DNA of 10,679 bases from RGIG3009 sp045601465. GTDB taxonomy: Bacteria > Bacillota > Clostridia > Oscillospirales > Acutalibacteraceae. The position numbers were made by a program, and so were the translations under genes. Positions 1 through 6,319 of this stretch are shown here, in pieces; position 1 is the first letter of the stretch; every line of letters begins with the position of its first letter. The stretch is from positions 1-10,679 of the forward strand of contig JAZRZU010000074.1 in assembly GCA_045601465.1 (NCBI GenBank), read 5' to 3'. The notes under the pieces were generated by a model. That model was not told where the DNA came from. It saw only the letters and a program-made list of their open reading frames with translations, and did not search any database.

Positions 1-566
1 CCGCTTTTTTCGGGGTGGAACTGACAACCGTAAAGGTTTTTGTTTGCTACGGCGGCGGTGATCTCTTTTCCGTAATCGGTGGTGGCGATGGTGGTGTCCG
101 CACAGCCTGTGGCATAGAAAGAATGTACGAAGTAGACAAAATCGCCGTCCTTTATGTATTCAAAAAGCGGATTTTCTTTTTTGAAAGTGAGGGAATTCCA
201 ACCAATATGCGGGATTTTCAGTTCTTTTGGAAGGGTGTTTTCCATGGGGATGATCTCGCCTTTGATAAGGCCTAATCCTTCGTGAACACCATATTCGTAA
301 CTTTTCTCAAAAAGCATCTGCATTCCCAAACAGATACCCATGAGGGGTTTCCCCGATGCCACTTCTTCACGGATCACCGCATCCAGGCCGCTATCTTTGA
401 GTTTTTTTATGGCATCTTCAAAAGCGCCGACACCAGGCAAAATTAACTTGTCCGCCTGTTTGATAACCGCAACGTCGCCTGTTACCACCGTATCGTATCC
501 GATCGTTTTGAAGGATGAGGACAGGGAAAAGAGGTTACCGACACCGTAGTCAATAATTGCTATCAT
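1..566 (-). CDS. hisH: Imidazole glycerol phosphate synthase, glutamine amidotransferase subunit HisH (3' end cut by window edge)
   Basis: HisH hydrolyses glutamine and channels ammonia to HisF, which closes the imidazole ring to give IGP and AICAR. I translated this frame by hand. It starts MIAIIDYGVGN and stays open for 188 codons to the window edge, so against a usual length near 200 only about 12-20 C-terminal residues are missing. The class I amidotransferase triad is visible: the nucleophile Cys79 in GICLGMQMLFE, and His184/Glu186 in GCQFHPEKS close to the cut end. The oxyanion-side motif LPGVGAFEDA lies at about 43-52. The start is fixed by an AAGGAG ribosome binding site (complement of 574-579) with 7-nt spacing. 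The ATG overlaps the hisB stop in TAATG, so translation is probably coupled. HisF, its obligate partner, is not in the window and is expected beyond the left edge. Confidence 0.95.
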   Translation of the reverse strand, partial: MIAIIDYGVGNLFSLSSSFKTIGYDTVVTGDVAVIKQADKLILPGVGAFEDAIKKLKDSGLDAVIREEVASGKPLMGICLGMQMLFEKSYEYGVHEGLGLIKGEIIPMENTLPKELKIPHIGWNSLTFKKENPLFEYIKDGDFVYFVHSFYATGCADTTIATTDYGKEITAAVANKNLYGCQFHPEKS

Positions 567-1153
567 TAAAGTACTCCTTTGGTCGAAGGAATTTCATCTT
601 TATAGGCTTCTTCGATGACAATGGCTTCTTTTAAAGAGCGTGCAACCGATTTGTAGACCGCTTCCAGAATATGATGGGTGTTTTTGCCGTGAACCTTGAC
701 GATATGCAACGTGACCTTGGCGCTGCGAACAAACGCTTCGAAAAATTCTTGGACGAGTTCGGTATCAAAGTTGCCCACTCGTTTTGCTTTGACTTCTGCG
801 CCATAGCTTAGGTGACTTCTGCCCGAAATATCAACGGCGCTCATCACCAGCGTTTCGTCCATGGGGAGCAGGAAATTACCATAACGCACGATGCCTTTTT
901 TATCGCCCAGTGCTTTGGCAAATGCTTCACCGAGCGCAATACCGATGTCCTCCACCGTATGATGATAGTCCACTTCCACGTCACCTTTGCAGGTAACGCT
1001 TAGGTCAATGCGTGCGTGTTTGGCAAACAGGGTCAGCATATGGTCTAAAAAGCCACAACCCGAATCAATTTCGGACGCACCCGTACCATCCAGATTCATC
1101 GTCAGGTAGATATCGGTTTCCTTGGTCGTTCGTTTAATTTCAGCTGTTCTCAT
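566..1153 (-). CDS. hisB: Imidazoleglycerol-phosphate dehydratase, monofunctional
   Basis: HisB dehydrates imidazole glycerol phosphate to imidazole acetol phosphate, as a Mn-dependent cytosolic multimer. The 195-residue length fits the dehydratase alone, without the HAD-type histidinol phosphatase domain fused to it in E. coli. Numbering from the chosen start, the family motifs are FLDHML (35-40), DYHHTVED (62-69, metal-ligand His64/His65 and Glu68), PMDE (97-100), NTHHILEA (158-165, second metal cluster) and the typical C-terminus STKGVL. An ATG two codons upstream (1159) overlaps the hisC stop in ATGA, but it lies only 1 nt from the AGGAG ribosome binding site. The ATG at 1153 lies 7 nt from it and gives the usual MRTAEIKRTT start, so I prefer 1153. 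The separate phosphatase needed between HisC and HisD is not in the window. Confidence 0.95.
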   Translation of the reverse strand: MRTAEIKRTTKETDIYLTMNLDGTGASEIDSGCGFLDHMLTLFAKHARIDLSVTCKGDVEVDYHHTVEDIGIALGEAFAKALGDKKGIVRYGNFLLPMDETLVMSAVDISGRSHLSYGAEVKAKRVGNFDTELVQEFFEAFVRSAKVTLHIVKVHGKNTHHILEAVYKSVARSLKEAIVIEEAYKDEIPSTKGVL

Positions 1154-1155
1154 AT

Positions 1156-2211
1156 TCATTCTCCTAAAATCTGTTTTACCTCGGACACAAAGGTTTCCAT
1201 TTCTTCTCTGCTGCCGATGGTAATCCGATTATACTCATTTATCCGTGGTTTTTCAAAGTGGCGGATCAGCACACCTTTTTCTTTCAGTTGTTCATACAGT
1301 GCTTTGCCGTTGATGGCATTACTCTTGGCAAAGATGAAGTTTGCCTTGGAAGGGAGAACCGTAAATCCGAGCTTCGTTAATTCTTTGACGGTGTAGTTAC
1401 GGTTTTGGATAATCTTTTGGCAATTTGCCATATAGTAATCGTTTTCAAGCAGCGCATGCCAGCCGGCAATCTGCGTCAAGCGGTTGATGTTATACGGGTT
1501 GGTGGAATACTGAATGGTTTGCAGATCTCGTATCAATTCTTCGTTAGCGATCGCAAAGCCGAGTCTTGCACCGGCGAGGGAACGGGATTTGGAAAAGGTT
1601 CCTACACACAAAAGGTTTTTATATTGTTTCGTAAGCTCCATGCAGGAAGTACCGCCGAAATCTACATACGCTTCGTCAATGAGCACCACCGAATGGGGGT
1701 TGCTTGTGACGATTTTTTCAATATCCGAAAGGCTGATTGCCATACCGGTGGGGGCATTGGGGTTGGCAATGACGATGAGCTTGTTTTTACCGCAAAACGC
1801 TTCGACGTTCAACGAAAAGTCATCGTTTAGCGGGATGATCTCACTTTCGATACCGTGAAGCTCGGCAAAAACGGGATAAAAACCATAGGTAATGTCCGCA
1901 TACGCCACACCGTGCGTTCCGTAAGCCATAAAAGCAAAGTTGAGAATATCGTCTGAGCCGTTAGACAAAAAGACGTTATCGGGTGTTACGTCGTACAGTT
2001 GTGCAAACGCTGTTTTTATTTTTTTACATTCCGGATCGCAATACAAACGAAGATCCTCGATCTCGGCAGACGTGATGGCATCGATCACGCCTTTTGACGG
2101 GGGATAGGGGGATTCGTTGGTATTGAGCTTGACGTATTTTCTGTTTTGAGGTTGTTCACCGGGGGTGTATGCCTCGATTTTTTGAAGTCGGTTATTTAGA
2201 AATTTACTCAT
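1156..2211 (-). CDS. hisC: Histidinol-phosphate aminotransferase
   Basis: HisC transfers the amino group of glutamate to imidazole acetol phosphate, giving L-histidinol phosphate; it is a PLP fold-type I class II aminotransferase. The 351-residue length is normal. Visible motifs are KLNTNESPYPPS (28-39, N-terminal substrate region), SNGSDDIL (83-90), NPNAPTG (150-156), LIDEAYVDF (177-185, Asp179 facing the pyridine nitrogen), and TFSKSRSLAGARLGF (205-219) with the PLP Schiff-base lysine at Lys208. Arg335 in RITIGSREEM is the expected substrate carboxylate/phosphate anchor. The ATG overlaps the hisD stop as TAATG. The ribosome binding site upstream is weak (only a GTGAG-like stretch), which suggests reinitiation by ribosomes finishing hisD. 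Confidence 0.96.
   Translation of the reverse strand: MSKFLNNRLQKIEAYTPGEQPQNRKYVKLNTNESPYPPSKGVIDAITSAEIEDLRLYCDPECKKIKTAFAQLYDVTPDNVFLSNGSDDILNFAFMAYGTHGVAYADITYGFYPVFAELHGIESEIIPLNDDFSLNVEAFCGKNKLIVIANPNAPTGMAISLSDIEKIVTSNPHSVVLIDEAYVDFGGTSCMELTKQYKNLLCVGTFSKSRSLAGARLGFAIANEELIRDLQTIQYSTNPYNINRLTQIAGWHALLENDYYMANCQKIIQNRNYTVKELTKLGFTVLPSKANFIFAKSNAINGKALYEQLKEKGVLIRHFEKPRINEYNRITIGSREEMETFVSEVKQILGE
1161..1165 (-). promoter_or_regulatory. Ribosome binding site deciding the hisB start
   Basis: AGGAG on the minus strand inside the end of hisC. The spacing is 1 nt to the ATG at 1159 and 7 nt to the ATG at 1153, so the second ATG is the more plausible initiator. Confidence 0.65.
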
Positions 2212-3491
2212 TATATCTCACTTTCAAATCGGACGGTTGCACTCTTGGCATGCGCAGACAGTCCTTCTTTTTCGGCAAAGAATGCCACGTCGTCGGCGAC
2301 TTTTTTCAGTGCCTCTTTGGTGTAATACGTGTATTGGGATTTTTTGACGAAATCATCCACCGATAAGGGACTGGAAAATCTGGCGGTACCGGAGGTGGGG
2401 AGGGTGTGGTTCGGCCCTGCGTAGTAATCACCCAACGCTTCGGGACAGTACCGGCCCATAAAGATGCTGCCGGCATTGGTGATCTTATCCAGATAGTCAA
2501 ACGGGTTGTCGACGCACAGCTCTAAATGCTCCGGTGCTATCTCATTGGATACCGAAATTACGGCATCAATATCTTCTGCTACAATAATTTTACCATTGTT
2601 GTCAATGGAGGTGCGAGCAATTTCTTGCCGTGGTAACATGGTGAGCTGTTTTTCGATTTCCGTTTGCACGGCATACGCCAAATCCATACTGTCGGTCACC
2701 AGTACGGCGCTTGCCATTTTGTCGTGTTCTGCCTGGGATAACAGGTCAGCGGCAACGAAGCGGGGATTCGATTTACCGTCGGCAATGACTAAGATTTCGC
2801 TGGGGCCTGCAATCATATCGATGGAAACGGTGCCGAATACTTGACGTTTTGCTTCGGCGACAAACGCATTGCCCGGCCCGACGATCTTATCCACGTTGGG
2901 TACGGTTTGCGTACCGTAAGCCAAAGCGGCGATCGCTTGTGCGCCGCCAACTTTGAAGATTCTGTCCACACCGGCAATTTTGGCGGCGGCTAAAATGACG
3001 GGATTGATCTTGCCGTTCGCAGACGGTGGGGTGGTGATACAGATTTCTTTGCATCCGGCGATCTTGGCAGGAATGCTATCCATTAAAACGGTAGACGGGT
3101 AAGCGGCGGTGCCGCCGGGGACGTAAAGACCCACTTTTTCGATGGGTGTTATCTTTTGGCCGATTACAATGCCATCGTTTTGCTGTAAGGAAAAGCCGGT
3201 TCTTAATTGGTTCTTGTGGAAGTTGCGAATGTTTTCGGCAGCGGTTTCAAGGATCTCGATAAAGCGAGGCTCTACCAAGGAGAACGCTTCTTCGATCTCC
3301 TCTGACGAGACTTCCAAGCAATCGAGTTCGGCTTTATCAAATTTTTTACAATAGTCCAGCAAAGCGCTGTCGCCGTTTGCTTTAACGTTGTGGATAATGT
3401 CACGAACAATATCACCAACGTCAAAAGACGTTTCGCCTCTATCAAAAATTTTTTCAGCAGGGACTTCGCCGTATTTCAGTATTTTAATCAT
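2211..3491 (-). CDS. hisD: Histidinol dehydrogenase
   Basis: HisD carries out the last two steps, oxidising L-histidinol through histidinal to L-histidine with two NAD+. The 426-residue length is typical. Expected active-site positions are present by comparison with the E. coli enzyme: Zn ligands Gln253 and His256 (SQAEHDKM), Asp355 (GDYYAGPNHTLPTSGTAR) and His414 (LSAHAKS), and the catalytic Glu321-His322 pair in APEHLEL. KVGLYVPGGTAAYPS (119-133), FKVGGAQAIAALAYGT (179-194) and DKIVGPGN (201-208) are also characteristic. The start has an AGAGG ribosome binding site (complement of 3501-3505) 9 nt upstream and overlaps the last 8 bases of hisZG. Its place directly after the fused first enzyme puts the first and last steps of the pathway side by side. 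Confidence 0.97.
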   Translation of the reverse strand: MIKILKYGEVPAEKIFDRGETSFDVGDIVRDIIHNVKANGDSALLDYCKKFDKAELDCLEVSSEEIEEAFSLVEPRFIEILETAAENIRNFHKNQLRTGFSLQQNDGIVIGQKITPIEKVGLYVPGGTAAYPSTVLMDSIPAKIAGCKEICITTPPSANGKINPVILAAAKIAGVDRIFKVGGAQAIAALAYGTQTVPNVDKIVGPGNAFVAEAKRQVFGTVSIDMIAGPSEILVIADGKSNPRFVAADLLSQAEHDKMASAVLVTDSMDLAYAVQTEIEKQLTMLPRQEIARTSIDNNGKIIVAEDIDAVISVSNEIAPEHLELCVDNPFDYLDKITNAGSIFMGRYCPEALGDYYAGPNHTLPTSGTARFSSPLSVDDFVKKSQYTYYTKEALKKVADDVAFFAEKEGLSAHAKSATVRFESEI

Positions 3492-5040
3492 CGTATATTA
3501 CCTCTTTGGAAAGACCTTCTTTGATGGCCTCTATCATTTGTGTTTTAAATCCGTAGGATGCTTTGTTGGAGATCAGGCGGGCGCTGATCGGGACAATGGT
3601 CTCAAACGGTGCTAAGTTGTTTTCCAGCAACGTTTTGCCGGTTTCGACGATGTCCACAATGACATCGGACAGATGTAAGATCGGTGCGAGCTCAATCGAA
3701 CCGTTAAGGTGAATGATATCGATATCACGGCATTTTTGTGCGTAATAGCTACGGGCAATATTGGTGAATTTGGTGGCAACTCGCAGCGTTTTGGATGTGT
3801 CGTCGCAAAAATCTTGTTTGGCGGCGACCGCCATGCGGCATTTGCCGATGTTCAGGTCGAGAAGTTCAAACACATCGGGGGAGTATTCCAACAGGATATC
3901 CTTTCCCGCTACGCCGATATCTGCCGCACCACGTTCTACGTAAATGGCGACGTCGGAGGGCTTTACCCAAAAGAAGCGAATGCCTTTTTCGGCATTTTCA
4001 AAAATCAGCTTGCGGTTTTCTTCGTGAATAGACGGACAGTCAAAGCCCGCTTTTTCAAACATTTGATAGACCTTTTCGCCCAGCCGTCCTTTGGGGAGGG
4101 CGACGTTGATGAAACCGTCATCCGTCGTAAAGGTATCGCCCCGCTCCAAAGAATCCAGATATACCGCAAAACCAATAGCTCCCGACGTTCGGTTCATACG
4201 GCGCATGAGCGTATCGTATTGACCGCCGGATAGAATGTTGGAAGAATACCCGTTAATAAATCCTTTAAAGACAAGACCGCTGTAATATCCGTCGCTTTTG
4301 TGAATAGAGAAATCGATCGCAATCTTATTATCGTATCCTTGGGAAGAAAGATAGCGGCATACGTTTTCCAATTCCAAAATGGCTACGGAGGATTGCGCGC
4401 TCTTGGAAGCGTTGCACAAGGCGGTCAGTGTTTCGTCGGTATTTGAAAAATTATCCACCAAACAACGCAAAGCGCTATACTGCTCTTTGTTTAACAATTT
4501 TTCGAGTTCGCCGCTGTTTTTTTCGGTGATAGCGGTAATTACGGCGGGCTTTATTCCCTCGTCAATATCGTATTCGTCAAGCAAGGCATTGACGATTCCG
4601 ATGTGGGAGAGGTGCAAAACCGAGTCAGTGTTAATGGTATCCAAGCTTTTGATGGCAAGCTCGGTTACCTCGAATTGCTCCGTTTGCGTAATATCTCCGA
4701 TACATTCCAGACCGGTTTGCATGATTTCTTTATAGGTATGGGTGGAATCGGATACCCGATAGACGTTTTCGTTGTAGTAATATTTTTCGGTAACGTCTTT
4801 TGCGTCTTTGCTGTTCTTAATAATGGACAGCGTTACGTCAGGTTTGAGCGCTAACAGTTTGCCGTTGGTATCGTTAAAGGTAATAACACCTTCCGAAACC
4901 AGGAAGTCTTTATTTTTGGAATATAAGTCGTATTCCTCAAACTTACTCATCTTAAACGGCTTATACCCATATCCAGCATACAAGCTTCTCAGGTAAAATA
5001 CAATCTTTTCTTCAAACTTTAATATATTTTGGTCAATCAT
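3484..5040 (-). CDS. hisZG: Fused ATP phosphoribosyltransferase: HisZ regulatory domain + HisG catalytic domain
   Basis: The protein should catalyse and control the committed step, ATP + PRPP to phosphoribosyl-ATP. One 518-residue frame contains two families usually encoded separately. Residues 1 to about 303 are HisZ, a histidyl-tRNA synthetase paralogue without the anticodon-binding domain: LKPDVT (65-70), EIMQTGLECIGD (105-116), FKGFINGYSSNILSGGQYDTLM (258-279) and SGAIGFAVYLDSL (286-298) match class II synthetase core motifs. Residues about 309-518 are short-form HisG: INVALPKGRLGEK (311-323), ADIGVAGKD (373-381), and the PRPP-binding VDIVETGKTLLENN (462-475) followed by PISARLISNKAS. Where a stand-alone HisG would begin with Met there is Phe310 (TTC), and residues 302-313 contain no ATG, GTG or TTG, so a separate start is unlikely. 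The short HisG class is known to need HisZ for activity and histidine inhibition; the fusion fixes their ratio at 1:1. An AGGA ribosome binding site lies 4 nt upstream of the start. Confidence 0.93.
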   Translation of the reverse strand: MIDQNILKFEEKIVFYLRSLYAGYGYKPFKMSKFEEYDLYSKNKDFLVSEGVITFNDTNGKLLALKPDVTLSIIKNSKDAKDVTEKYYYNENVYRVSDSTHTYKEIMQTGLECIGDITQTEQFEVTELAIKSLDTINTDSVLHLSHIGIVNALLDEYDIDEGIKPAVITAITEKNSGELEKLLNKEQYSALRCLVDNFSNTDETLTALCNASKSAQSSVAILELENVCRYLSSQGYDNKIAIDFSIHKSDGYYSGLVFKGFINGYSSNILSGGQYDTLMRRMNRTSGAIGFAVYLDSLERGDTFTTDDGFINVALPKGRLGEKVYQMFEKAGFDCPSIHEENRKLIFENAEKGIRFFWVKPSDVAIYVERGAADIGVAGKDILLEYSPDVFELLDLNIGKCRMAVAAKQDFCDDTSKTLRVATKFTNIARSYYAQKCRDIDIIHLNGSIELAPILHLSDVIVDIVETGKTLLENNLAPFETIVPISARLISNKASYGFKTQMIEAIKEGLSKEVIYDD

Positions 5041-5149
5041 TCTGTCCTGCCAACCTTTCTATATAACGGCACGATGTCCGTTATTCGCATTCAAAATGCT
5101 CTTTACATCGTCATTTGTCGCAACACAGACAAAGCCCGTGTTTATCTCC
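5041..5149 (-). promoter_or_regulatory. Structured 5' leader of the his operon (class unknown)
   Basis: The leader is about 108 nt if transcription starts about 6 nt downstream of the his -10 box. On the RNA strand, three hairpins are visible by eye: TTTGTC/GACAAA with an 8-nt loop (5114-5133), GCATT/AATGC with a 3-nt loop (5087-5099), and ATAACGG/CCGTTAT with an 8-nt loop (5063-5084). ACGATGT at 5105-5111 is perfectly complementary to ACATCGT at 5071-5077, which is the loop of the third hairpin, so a pseudoknot or a switch between alternative pairings is possible. No U-run follows any stem, so it is not a transcription attenuator of the usual kind. The conserved T-box sequence is absent and the leader is too short for one. 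That it is regulatory is inference; the pairings are seen. Confidence 0.4.
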
Positions 5150-5154
5150 TTATC

Positions 5155-5183
5155 ATTCTACCACTCTACCGTGATAAAGTCAA
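5155..5183 (-). promoter_or_regulatory. Sigma-A-type promoter of the his operon
   Basis: On the minus strand, TTGACT (complement of 5178-5183) and TAGAAT (complement of 5155-5160) are separated by exactly 17 bp, five of six consensus positions in each box. Transcription would start near 5148, giving the leader described above and reading into hisZG. The start site is inferred. Confidence 0.7.
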
Positions 5184-5250
5184 CACAAATTTAACAGGAA
5201 TCTCCTTTTTTAACGATTTACAGCAAAAACGCACAACAAAGGCAGGTGTT

Positions 5251-5268
5251 TATGCATAAATATTTATA
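5251..5268 (+). promoter_or_regulatory. ARG box 1, putative ArgR/AhrC operator
   Basis: TATGCATAAATATTTATA matches the arginine-repressor consensus WNTGAATWWWWATTCANW at 16 of 18 positions by my alignment. It lies 3 bp from a second box, the spacing known for paired ARG boxes bound by one ArgR hexamer. No argR gene is in the window. AT-rich DNA can match this consensus by chance, so the pairing is the main support. Confidence 0.6.
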
Positions 5269-5271
5269 AAC

Positions 5272-5289
5272 TGTGAATATTTATCACAA
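5272..5289 (+). promoter_or_regulatory. ARG box 2, putative ArgR/AhrC operator
   Basis: TGTGAATATTTATCACAA matches the ARG consensus at 15 of 18 positions, with a perfect left half (TGNGAAT-type, TGTGAAT). It is also a strict inverted repeat TGTGA-N7-TCACA (5272-5288). Its centre is 21 bp from that of box 1, about two helical turns. The TGTGA-N-TCACA form also resembles a CRP/Fnr-family half-site pair, but the spacing of 7 rather than 6 and the arg context favour ArgR. Confidence 0.55.
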
Positions 5290-5305
5290 AAATATACATT
5301 CATAG

Positions 5306-5334
5306 TTGACAAAACAGCAAGAACGTGGTAGTAT
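5306..5334 (+). promoter_or_regulatory. Sigma-A-type promoter of the arg operon
   Basis: A perfect -35 TTGACA (5306-5311), a 17-bp spacer and a -10 TAGTAT (5329-5334). The predicted start is near 5341, leaving a leader of about 44 nt before argC. ARG boxes 1 and 2 end 17 bp upstream of the -35, and a half-site ATTCATA (5298-5304) nearly touches it. Confidence 0.8.
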
Positions 5335-5372
5335 TTATGCATATTTTTTTGAATACGGTGTATATGGTGATG

Positions 5373-5378
5373 AAGGAG
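5373..5378 (+). promoter_or_regulatory. Ribosome binding site deciding the argC start
   Basis: AAGGAG lies 6 nt before the ATG at 5385. The in-frame ATG codons further upstream (such as 5364) have no such site, and the GTG at 5325 lies inside the promoter, before the predicted transcription start. Confidence 0.85.
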
Positions 5379-5384
5379 AAGGGT

Positions 5385-6314
5385 ATGGCGAAGGTATTTA
5401 TTGACGGAAAAGCCGGTACGACCGGTCTTCGTATATATGAGCGACTGGGTCTCAGACGAGATATCGAAGTTATTACACTCAGTGAAGAACGACGCAAAGA
5501 AACGGTGGCACGTGCCGAAGCGATCAATTCGGCAGATATTGTGTTTTTGTGTTTGCCGGACGCTGCGGCGGTGGAAGCGGTTTCGTTGGTTGAGAACAAC
5601 GATACGATTTTGATTGACACTTCTACTGCGCACAGAACGAATGATGCATGGTGCTATGGATTCCCCGAATTGTCGGGCCAGTTTGAAAAAATACAAGTAT
5701 CTAAGCGTATTGCGAATCCGGGGTGTCACGCAACCGGGTTTGTTTCTTTGTTAGCACCGCTTGTAGAAAAAGGAATTGTACCGAGTGATATGTTGCTGAG
5801 CTGTTTTTCTCTTACCGGATATTCCGGAGGGGGAAAGAAGATGATTACGGATTATGAGGATGAACAGTGTAAGTCTACGCTGGTTGCTCCTCGTATGTAC
5901 GGGCTTTCTCAGAATCATAAGCATCTGCCTGAAATGAAAAAGCTGTGTCATCTTGAAAATGCTCCAACCTTTTGTCCGATTGTTTCGTCCTATTATGCCG
6001 GCATGGAAGTAACGGTTCCGTTATTTGCAAGTGACATTCACGGTAATATCGGCGATATCAAAAGGGTATACAAAGAATACTACAAGGGTAAGATTGTGCG
6101 CTATCAAGACGAGGCGGATGAAGCGGGATTCCTGTCTGCCGAAGCGTTTTCCGGCCGAGATGATATGCAAATCTCGGTCTACGGAAACGACGAACGGATT
6201 TTGCTGGTTTCCCGATTTGATAACTTGGGTAAAGGCGCATCGGGCGCTGCTATACAAAACATGAACATTCTGCTTGGTGTTGAGCAGACAACCGGGTTGA
6301 ACATTGGAGGATAA
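5385..6314 (+). CDS. argC: N-acetyl-gamma-glutamyl-phosphate reductase, short (type 2) form
   Basis: ArgC reduces N-acetylglutamyl phosphate with NADPH to N-acetylglutamate semialdehyde, the third step of arginine synthesis. The 309-residue product is short, near the roughly 310 residues of the type 2 subfamily rather than the roughly 345 of the form found in Bacillus. Visible features are the Rossmann start KVFIDGKAGTTGLRIYERL (3-21), the catalytic Cys114 in NPGCHATGF, the SLTGYSGGGKKM segment (142-153), the NHKHLPEM motif (177-184) with the expected catalytic histidine, and the NADP-side NLGKGASGAAIQNM (280-293). The start at 5385 is set by an AAGGAG site 6 nt upstream. It is the first gene of the arg operon, and its last codons carry the argJ ribosome binding site. 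Confidence 0.95.
   Translation: MAKVFIDGKAGTTGLRIYERLGLRRDIEVITLSEERRKETVARAEAINSADIVFLCLPDAAAVEAVSLVENNDTILIDTSTAHRTNDAWCYGFPELSGQFEKIQVSKRIANPGCHATGFVSLLAPLVEKGIVPSDMLLSCFSLTGYSGGGKKMITDYEDEQCKSTLVAPRMYGLSQNHKHLPEMKKLCHLENAPTFCPIVSSYYAGMEVTVPLFASDIHGNIGDIKRVYKEYYKGKIVRYQDEADEAGFLSAEAFSGRDDMQISVYGNDERILLVSRFDNLGKGASGAAIQNMNILLGVEQTTGLNIGG
6306..6310 (+). promoter_or_regulatory. Ribosome binding site deciding the argJ start
   Basis: GGAGG within the last codons of argC lies 9 nt before the GTG at 6320 and 15 nt before the ATG at 6326, so the GTG start is preferred. Confidence 0.65.
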
Positions 6315-6319
6315 AAAAC

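Larger units (their letters stand above)
5041..5384. other. Divergent his/arg control region
   Basis: The 344 bp between the hisZG and argC starts hold no convincing gene. From left to right they contain the structured his leader (5041-5149), the his promoter (5155-5183), an AT-rich stretch with no element I can name (5184-5250), two tandem ARG-box-like sites (5251-5289), a possible third half-site (5298-5304), the arg promoter (5306-5334) and a short arg leader with the argC ribosome binding site. No intrinsic terminator separates the two transcription units, as expected for divergent promoters. Confidence 0.85.

Noticed and set aside
4090..4150. An internal start that would make hisG a separate gene.
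   Set aside because: No ATG, GTG or TTG is in frame across the segment joining the two domains. The nearest TTG, at Leu298, has no ribosome binding site and lies in conserved HisZ sequence.
5037..5090. A 17-codon ORF in the his leader (starts MRITDIVPLY) whose stop overlaps the hisZG start as ATGA.
   Set aside because: It lacks histidine codons, so it cannot be a classical attenuator peptide, and its ribosome binding site is weak. The overlap is suggestive of coupling but could be chance in this short stretch.
5041..5149. A T-box element controlling the his operon.
   Set aside because: The conserved T-box bulge sequence and the terminator/antiterminator pair are missing, and the leader is too short.
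5325..5384. A 20-codon N-terminal extension of argC beginning with GTG at 5325.
   Set aside because: It begins inside the promoter, upstream of the predicted transcription start, has no ribosome binding site, and adds residues absent from the family. The ATG at 5385 has an ideal site.
5250..5729. A 159-codon minus-strand ORF overlapping argC and the control region.
   Set aside because: It runs across the arg promoter and ARG boxes and opposite well-supported argC coding sequence. Its translation is Arg/His-rich and resembles no family I know.
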